From Arenicella xantha (GTDB lineage: Bacteria > Pseudomonadota > Gammaproteobacteria > Arenicellales > Arenicellaceae), in the NCBI RefSeq assembly GCF_003315245.1, contig NZ_QNRT01000001.1:1025457-1089456 (forward strand): 64,000 nucleotides of DNA, read 5' to 3'. This document shows, piece after piece, positions 9,549 through 18,500 of the stretch. Numbering within the stretch: the first letter of the stretch is position 1; each line of letters starts with the position of its first letter. The translations under genes were made by a program, and so were the position numbers. Under the pieces are notes generated by a model. It saw only the letters and a program-made list of their open reading frames with translations. It had not been told where the DNA came from and did no database searches.

Positions 9549-12500
9549 ACTAGTTTCCTGCTGTTTGCTCTCACGACGTTGTTTACGTTTAAGAGAACGC
9601 TGCCGTTGCTGCGCTTCACGCTTAGCTTTACGCTCGGCTTTGTTAGCCTCGCGAATCGCCTTTTCAGACTGCCAATCAATAGCCTGACGGTCGGCTATCA
9701 CACCATAAGACTGGCCGAGCACATAAGGCCCGTGCAAGGTCTCTTTGCCGGTTAGATCAATATCACTTAAGGCAAATACGGTGGCATCTGTTACCGCGCT
9801 GAAGTGGTAAGACTGAACCGATACCGCATCACCGTAACTCGCAATCAAGCGTGGGTTTAGCACAATCCAGTCACCGTCTACTTGCGCGTAAACATTAAAG
9901 CCAATATTCGCAACCTCAGTCTGAGTTGACCAATCGAAGCGCACACTACCAGCCTCATCAACACTCGAGGTAAATAGCCCCAACGAAATCGGATTAGTAA
10001 TACTTGGCACATAACCAAAGTCACCAGTGTTGTCGATTACCGGATCAGCTATAAGGCCAAGCGAGTCGAGATCAACCACGTAGCCAGTATCGTCTTTGCT
10101 AGTCTCATCAGATGTGTCGGTCAGACCATTTGGCGAATCAGTATGTTCAAAACCATTCAGCACATTGTCGTCATCTGTCACGACCACAACATAGACGCCG
10201 TCAGGCAAGCCGGCAAATTCATAGTTACCATCGGTATCCGTGGTGGTAGTGGCGATCACATTACCGTTTTGGTCCTGCAACTCAACCGTGACTCCGCCTA
10301 AACTACCGGCTTCGTCTTGCTCACCATTGCCATTAGTGTCCGGCCAAATAGTACCAGTAATGGCATTATCACCATCGCCCACATAACCAAAGTCTTGATC
10401 GAGATCAATCGGTGTAGTCGTTGTTAACGTTGTCACACTGACACTGTCGCCAGTTCCGCTGGTATCAGGATCAACACTGTTAGTCCAACCTGTGCCACCA
10501 TTTGGCAAGGTTGAGGTAACCACCACGACTTGATAATCAGTACCTGGATTAGCTCCAGTGTCCGACGTATCCAAACCAGTAAACAAGTAGAGACCATTGG
10601 CGTCGGTGGTAGTCGTCGATATCAGTACATCGTCGCCACCACCAATAACACCATCAGGCCCAGGTCCATATAGCTCAACCACCACGCCCTCAAGACCTTC
10701 ATCCGCATCCGGTGCTCCTGAACCATTAGAATCAAAAAAGATGGTGTCGCCGATGACACCATCGCCACCGGCAGTATTCGAACTAACATACCCAAAGTCT
10801 TGATCTAAGTCTTCGACCGGCGTTGCAATACCAACGCCAAGATCATCCACAAACGACCGGTTAGGCGTGACGGCAACAAACGCGCCAGGGTTAGCCGGAT
10901 CATCGCTGTCTACCGTTTGGTTCAAGCCAGCCAACACATTATTCTGGTCGGTTACCACCACAATGTAGTCTCCATCTGGAATACCAGTGAACAAATACAT
11001 ACCCGTAGCATCGGTAACCGTTGTGGCAAATACCGTATCGTCCGCTGGGTTATACAGCCCATCACCATTGTCTTGAATCAGAGTTACCGTCACACCATGC
11101 AATACTGGTTCAGTTAAATCAGAACCATCACCCGCTGTCGCCGGACCATTACCATCTTGGTCTACGTCAATCCATAAGGTGTCACCGATGCTGTTGTTCT
11201 GATCTGCCGGAGGCAAGTAGCCAAAATCTAAGTCCAAATTAATAGGATTAGCCGGAGTGATCGTCACTGTGGTCTGGTTATCCGCCGTTGCACTGTTGCC
11301 ATCACGCACATCAGGATCACCAAGATTGCTCGGGCCAGAAACATAGCCCAATGGCAAGGTATTGGTATCAACCTCTACAATATACGACTCATCCAACGGC
11401 AGGTTTGGAAACAAATATCGACCACTACTATCAGTCACGGTAGTAATCGCCACACCAAGGCCCGCGCCTAAATCGACATCCGTAGGCGGAGTAATGCTGA
11501 CCGTTACGTTGCCAATACCCGGCTCACCAGGACTCTGTACACCGTCGTCATTCGCATCAACCCAGATTGTATCGCCGACTGCGCCCAAGCCAGCCGCAGG
11601 TGCATAGCCAAAGTCCGCTGTTTCATGAAACTCTTTCGGATCCAGCACGATTGGGTCAGACAAACTATCGGTAGCACCAACGCCATCGCCCTCGTCATAC
11701 GTCTGCACCAAACCGACGGGCAAACTGCTTACATCGACACCGGTTTGATAAACCACACCAGGCTGAAGTCTTGGAAATAAATACTCTCCGTTCAACCCAG
11801 TTACGGCAGTCGCAACTGGCGTGGTTAATTCCGCACCATCTATTACGCCATTACCGTCAGTGTCTTGATACAAATTAACCGTAACATTGGCAATACCATC
11901 TTCATTGGCATCTTGTACGCCATCCATATCAAGATCTAACCAAACATAGTTGCCCAAAGAGGCCGGTGGTACAAAACCAAAGTCAATCGTCATGTTGCCA
12001 CTCAAATCTTCTGCGCTACCATCAATACCATCTTGATTGTCGCCGCGACCTGTGCCGCTACCAGTTTCATTCGGTTCAGCACCGGAGGTGACTTCAAACA
12101 CACCACTTTCAAATACGCCAACACTCGGTTCGGTTGCTATATTTGAATCGTTGGCAGTGTCGTCATTATCGGCAGTATTTTGCACTGGCGATGGGAAAAA
12201 GCCGGTCGGCGGTGTGACCTGAACTCGGTAATTACCCGGAGGTAAATTGGTGAATTCATAGAGGCCATCGGCGCCAACAGTGACCGCAGTAACTGGAGCA
12301 CCACCAACTTGACTAGCCGCAACGAACACACCAGAACCTGGGGTTGTTTCAACAAATAACGCAACCTGTGCTGCCGCTAACGGCGGTTCATTCGCGTCTT
12401 GTAAACCATCACCATTGCTGTCTTGCCAAACAAAACTACCAATACTAACTGGCGCATAGAAGCCCATATCAACGGTCATATTGCCGCTATTATCTGGATT

Positions 12501-15500
12501 AGCAGCAGTCTGCCCAGGTTGGTCGTCGACGTCACCATTCCCGTCGATAAGATCAACCGGATCAGCTTCGCCAACGGGCTCACCGCCGGCCGTCAAAGTA
12601 ATTACACCACTGGTGTGGATTTGATCCGCTAGGTTAGGGTCAAAACCGAGATCGATATTTGAGTCCTCATTACTGTCTGCAGACGGATCCCCAAACACAT
12701 CCGGGTCAGCCACTTGCAGCGGCGTTGGAATCAACGCGCCACCACCGACAACCGTGGACAAATCAACTTGCACTCGGTAATCGCCCGGCGCTAAATCATT
12801 GAAGAAATACTGGCCTTCTGCATCGGTCACAGTAGTGACTATTTGCACACCAGCGGTATACGGATCGCCATCAACCGGTGCGCCAGCGGCGTCAAGTAAC
12901 GTGACCGTTGCATTGACAATCGCAGGCTCGCCATCACCTTGGCTGCCATCGGCATTTTCATCCTGCCAAATCGTGCTACCTAAGCTTACTGGTCGCACAA
13001 AGCCCATATCAAGGGTCATGTTGCCAGCTGAGTCTGGGTTAACCCCGGTTAAATCTTGGCTAGGTTGATCAGCACCAACAACACCGATTGAATCGGTTTC
13101 GCTGAGCGGCTCAGTGCCAGGCGCTAGGGTAATGATGCCACTAGTATGAACTTGATCACTGATCGAATTTGAACCGGTGGTATCGAAAGCAAAATCGATA
13201 TTCGAATCATCGTTACTGTCTTCAGATGGATCGCCAGACAAATCTGGATCAGCGACTTGCAATGGCGTTGGTTTTAAATCAGCACCACCGACCACAGTAG
13301 ACAGGTCTACCTGAACGCGATAGTCCCCTGGCAGCAAGCCATTAAAGTGGTATTCGCCGCTAGCATTACTAACCACCGGCGTCACACCCGTAACTGCTAG
13401 GCCCGCGCTATCCAATAAGGTAACCGTGGCTCCCTCAATCGCTAGTTCGGCGGCATCTTGAATGCCATTACCATTTAAGTCTTCCCAAATGGTCGACCCT
13501 AAGCTCACTGGTTGAAAGAAGCCAAAATCGACTGTCATATTGCCATTGCTGTCGATTAGACCGCCTTGGTTAGGCTGATCGATCACCGGGCCGTTGTCAT
13601 TCACACCATCAATTGGATCGACTTCAAGCTCAGGCTCTGTGCCCAAACGTAAATCGATCACACCACTCCGGTATAGATCATCTGAGGTAATCGCTGGACT
13701 ACCATTCTGATCAACACTTGCGATGTTTGAATCGGTATTGTCATTATTTTCAGGGTCCGCAACTTGACTTGGTGTTGGGCTAATCGAACCCGCGCCAGTG
13801 ACTCCCGACATATCCACTTGAAGCATGTAACTGCCAGCCGGCAATCCATTGAAGTTATATTGGCCGGTCGAATCCGTGGTTGCAGTCAGCGCTTGTATAC
13901 CAGTCGCTACAGGGTCACGGTCGTAGACACTGCCATCACCATTTAGCAATGTCACTAACGCACCACTGATCGGCGGTTCGTTGTCATCTTGCCTACCATC
14001 GGTATTCGAATCTAACCACACGGTACTACCGAGACTCACCGGTTCAATAAAACCAAAATCGACTGTCATATTACCGTTGGCATCGGGTTGATCAGCCGCA
14101 GTTAAAGCCTGATTCGGCTGGTCCGCACCAGGCGTGCCGATAGGGTCAACCTCATTCAGTGGCTCACCGCCAACACTCAGCGTGATAACACCACTGGTGT
14201 GAATTAAGTCCACTGGATTTGAATCAAATAACTGATCAATATTGGAATCGCTATTATTGTCTTGTCCTAGCCCTGGCGCATCAGGGTCAGCGACCTGCGC
14301 AGGAGTTGGTACAAGGGCACTGGCATTGCTGTTGCTGGCTGTCGATAGATCAATCTGGATTCGATAATCACCTTCAGGTATACCATTAAAATTATACTGC
14401 CCTTGCGTATCGGTTAAGTCGGTTAGCGCTTGCACTCCAGCGACATTCGGGTCGCTGTCATAAACGCTGCCGTCGGCATTCAAAAGCGTTACCTGAGCAG
14501 CCACAATCGGCGGCTCACCAGCATCTTGAACGCCGTCTCCATTAACGTCTAACCAAGCAGTACTACCGACACTTACCGGCTTAATAAAACCCATGTCGAC
14601 CGTCATATTGCCCGACGTATCAGGATCATCGGCAGTCGATAGACCTTGGTTAGGTTGATCCGCACCACCGGCACCAATAGGATCTGTTTCACCGGCAGGC
14701 TCACCGCCAACGGTTAACGTAACAATCCCACTGGTATGAATTAAATCATTAGCATTGGTATCAAAAGCGACGTCAACGTTCGAATCCGTATTGTCGTCTC
14801 CAGCCGCATCTGGGTCGGCCACTTGCAACGGAGTTGGTATGTAATCATCGCTATCAGTCACCATACTCAAATCAACTTGAACGCGATAATCACCGGGAAT
14901 CAGACCGTCGAAGTTGTACTGCCCATCGATATCCGTAACGTCGGTTACGAGCTGCACTCCGGCGACATTTGGGTCACCGTCAACTGGAGTCCCAGCAGCC
15001 GTTAACAAGGTAACAGTAGCACCTTGTATCGCCGGTTCACCGGCATCTTGACTACCATCAGCATTTGAATCATTCCAAATCGTGCTACCCAAACTCACTG
15101 GTGCAAAGAACCCCATATCCACGGTCATATTACCGTTGGCATCAAGTTGTGCTGCACCTTGGTTAGGTTGGTCCGAACCGGGTACACCAATTGGATCAGA
15201 CTCAACCGCTAACAAGGGTTCGCCCCCAATACTTAGCGAAACCACACCACTTTGATAAATGTTTGCTGCTGGGTTATGTCCCGGAGCAGTCAGATCAACA
15301 TTGGAATCGGTATTGCTATCTTGCCCCGCTCCCGGCGCATCAGGATCGGGCGTTTGTAATGGCGTTGGTGACAACATCGCGCCGGTGTGACTAGTCGCAG
15401 TCGTTAGATTGACTTGCACACGGTAATCGCCTTCGGGTAGACCATTAAAATGGTATTGCCCTTGAGCATCGGTGGCCACTGTCAACGCATCGATGCCTGC

Positions 15501-18500
15501 GGTTGCCGGATTACTATCGTAGACCGAACCACCTGCATTCAATAGTGTTACCGACACACCAACAATAGGTGCTTCGCCAAGGGTTTGTACACCGTCACCA
15601 TTACTATCAAACCAAACAGTACTGCCAAGGCTGACTGGCTCAATAAACCCAAAATCAACCGTCATATTGCCATTCGCATCAGGATCGTCTGACGCAACCA
15701 AGCCCTGGTTCGGCTGATCCGGCCCAGGTGTGCCGATTGAATCGACCTCGCCCAACGGTTCGGCACCAGGTGTTAAAGTAACTATGCCACTAGTATGGAT
15801 TTGATCTGTTGTATTGGTATCAAAACCAGTGTCGATATTCGAATCGTCATTAGCATTTTGGCTAGGCCCCGCTGCATCGGGGTCAGCTACTTGGCGCGGT
15901 GTCGGCACTAACGTCGCCGCGTTTGCATTATTAGCGGTGCTAAGGTCAACCTGTACGCGGTAGTTGCCGGCAGGTAACCCATCAAAGTTGTATTGGCCAT
16001 CAGCATCAGTGACCGTGGTCAAGCTTTGCACACCAGCGGTATAGGGGTCGCTATCAAAAACAGTTCCATCGGAATTTAGTAGAGTGACCGTGGCATTCTC
16101 GACCGGCGTTTCACCTGCACTTTGAATACCGTCTTCGTTATCGTCAACCCACAAAGTACTACCAAGACTAACTGGCGGCACAAAGCCCATATCCAGAGTC
16201 ATGTTCCCCGCGTTATCTGCAAGCCCTGCTTGGTTCGGCTGATCGGGGTCAGTGCTTACACCAGTGCCTGTCGCGTTAATCGGATCTCTTTCGTTGCTCG
16301 GCTCAGTTCCCGCCAACAACGTGATCGGACCACTAATGTGAACTAAGTCGGCCAGATTAGTATCCGCGCTGTAATCAATATTTGAATCGAGCTGGTTATT
16401 ATTATTTGGCGCGGCAACTTGCGTCGGCGTGGGCAAATAATCATCGATATTCAAGATTGGAGACGTCGACAAATCTACCGATACGCGATACGTCCCTGGC
16501 ACCAAATCATTGAAATGGTACTGACCAGCTGCATCGGTGGTGGTTTGCACTAACTGAACACCTGCCAGTCCGAGATCACCGTCAATAGGTGTACCGGCCG
16601 AATCAAGCAATGTCACCGTTGCTCCGGCTATGGCACCTTCACCGCTGTTTTGTACGCCATTACCATTCGTGTCGACCCAAATAGTACTCCCCAAACTTAC
16701 GTCAGGAACAAAACCAAAATCCGCGCTTAAGTATGAATTTGTGTCAGGAAACGCAATATCCGCAGCGATATTTTCAGTCAGTTCGACGTTCGCATCACTG
16801 GTGTCGGTCGCGCTGCTGCCAGTAACACCATTACTGGAAGTATCACTCTCGCCAGTCACTGCCCCGCCAACGGTTAAATTTAACAGCGTTGAAACCGACG
16901 CATAAGTTGCCGGCACTAACGACCCAAACGTACCAGGCGCACCGTCATCCTCATTGTCTGTAGCTAAAGCAGTACCCGCCGCCGACGTGGGAGTTGACGA
17001 TTGAAGAGTGTCAGTGCTATATGGATCGCCGCCAGCAGTTAGCCCACTTTGACCCTCAGGGATCGCGATAAAATAGTTTCCTTCATCTAGGCCGTCGAAC
17101 AGATACTGACCCTGTGCATCAGTGGTATCTGTCACCAACAATTGATCCAAATTCGGATCAAAAATACCGTCGCCATCATCCAGATACAGCTGTGTTTGTA
17201 GATTCGCAATGGCCGGTTCACCGCTTTCAGCGATACCATCGTTATCTTCATCGAGCCAGACATGATTACCTAAGCGAAGGCGATAAAAACCAAAATCAAC
17301 ACTCACGTTTGAGTCATTGTCATCAAAAAAGTCTGCGTCGTCGTCAGCCGCATCATCATTGCGCAGCTGCTCATCGACCGGCTCCTCACCTAGCGCCAAG
17401 TTCACCGTTCCAGAATAGATTCCATCAAAACCAGCCGGCAGTGGTGTCACTAAATCATCGGATGTAAACGCGCCGTTGTCGTCGTTATCAAGATTACTGT
17501 TGGCGTTGGGCTCATCAGTCGTTGAAGAATAGTTGTCATCCAACACAAACGAACCGGTTTGTGCATTCGGTATCACCACGTAGTAGTTACCAGCAGGAAT
17601 ACCTAGGTTGTCACGATTTGCGATATCGGCATCATCGAACAAGTAATGACCTTGCGCATCTGTTTGCATGCTGTCAAACAGCGTGTCGTCTGCACTTGGA
17701 CCATCGCCAGTTACATCCACCCAGAGCTGCACAGTCACATCAAACAAGCCTTGCTCACCAGCATTGGCAATGCCGTCGTTATTGGTATCTAACCAAACTA
17801 GATTACCGATTCTCAAGCCGCTCGATTGCAAGGGAAATTCAGCCGGCGTAATGATTCCTGTCTTAACGATTTCAGCAGATAATAAACGCGCGTCATCGTT
17901 AGCGTTGGTAGCCCGATGTGCAATATTATTCCATGCGATTTGCAAATCTCCAGCCACATAATCTGATGCCGGAGCATCCGCCTGAGACAACATATCCAAG
18001 CTGATGATAATGTCTTCATCAGTGGGGTTAAACGGGTCGCCGACTGGCCAAGCGTTGCCGGAAAATGGCACATATACACGCCACGCACGCACACTGGCAT
18101 AACCTTCAGGAAACGTAATTGCGTCAGCTAAAGGCGTTTCAGTCCAGTCGTCAACACAACCGGGCTGCCAACCACTACCACCAAGATCATTGGCAATAGA
18201 AAGCTCTGGACGACAAGAAGTGGCAGACGCTGAATACTCGATTACGGCGTTGGTGAGTTCTGCAGCAACTGTTGGGTTGGCACTAGCCAGAGTAACTGGC
18301 CCCATCAATTGTGGCTCCCAAGTCGATGCACGACTCACGCCAGCTAACGCTTCGGAGATACCGGTATCAGACCCCGCAGTATCGGTGTTTGGTAGCACGT
18401 CATAAACCACGTAATTGCTTAGCGGCACATTGCCGTCGTTACTTAAGCGTATACGGTAGTCAAACGGCTGATCTTTCATCGCTTGCGCGACACATGGCGC

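Noticed and set aside
10005-17815. Periodic repeats suggestive of a CRISPR array
   Set aside because: Units are hundreds of bases long, coding and diverged; there are no short identical repeats with unique spacers and no cas genes.
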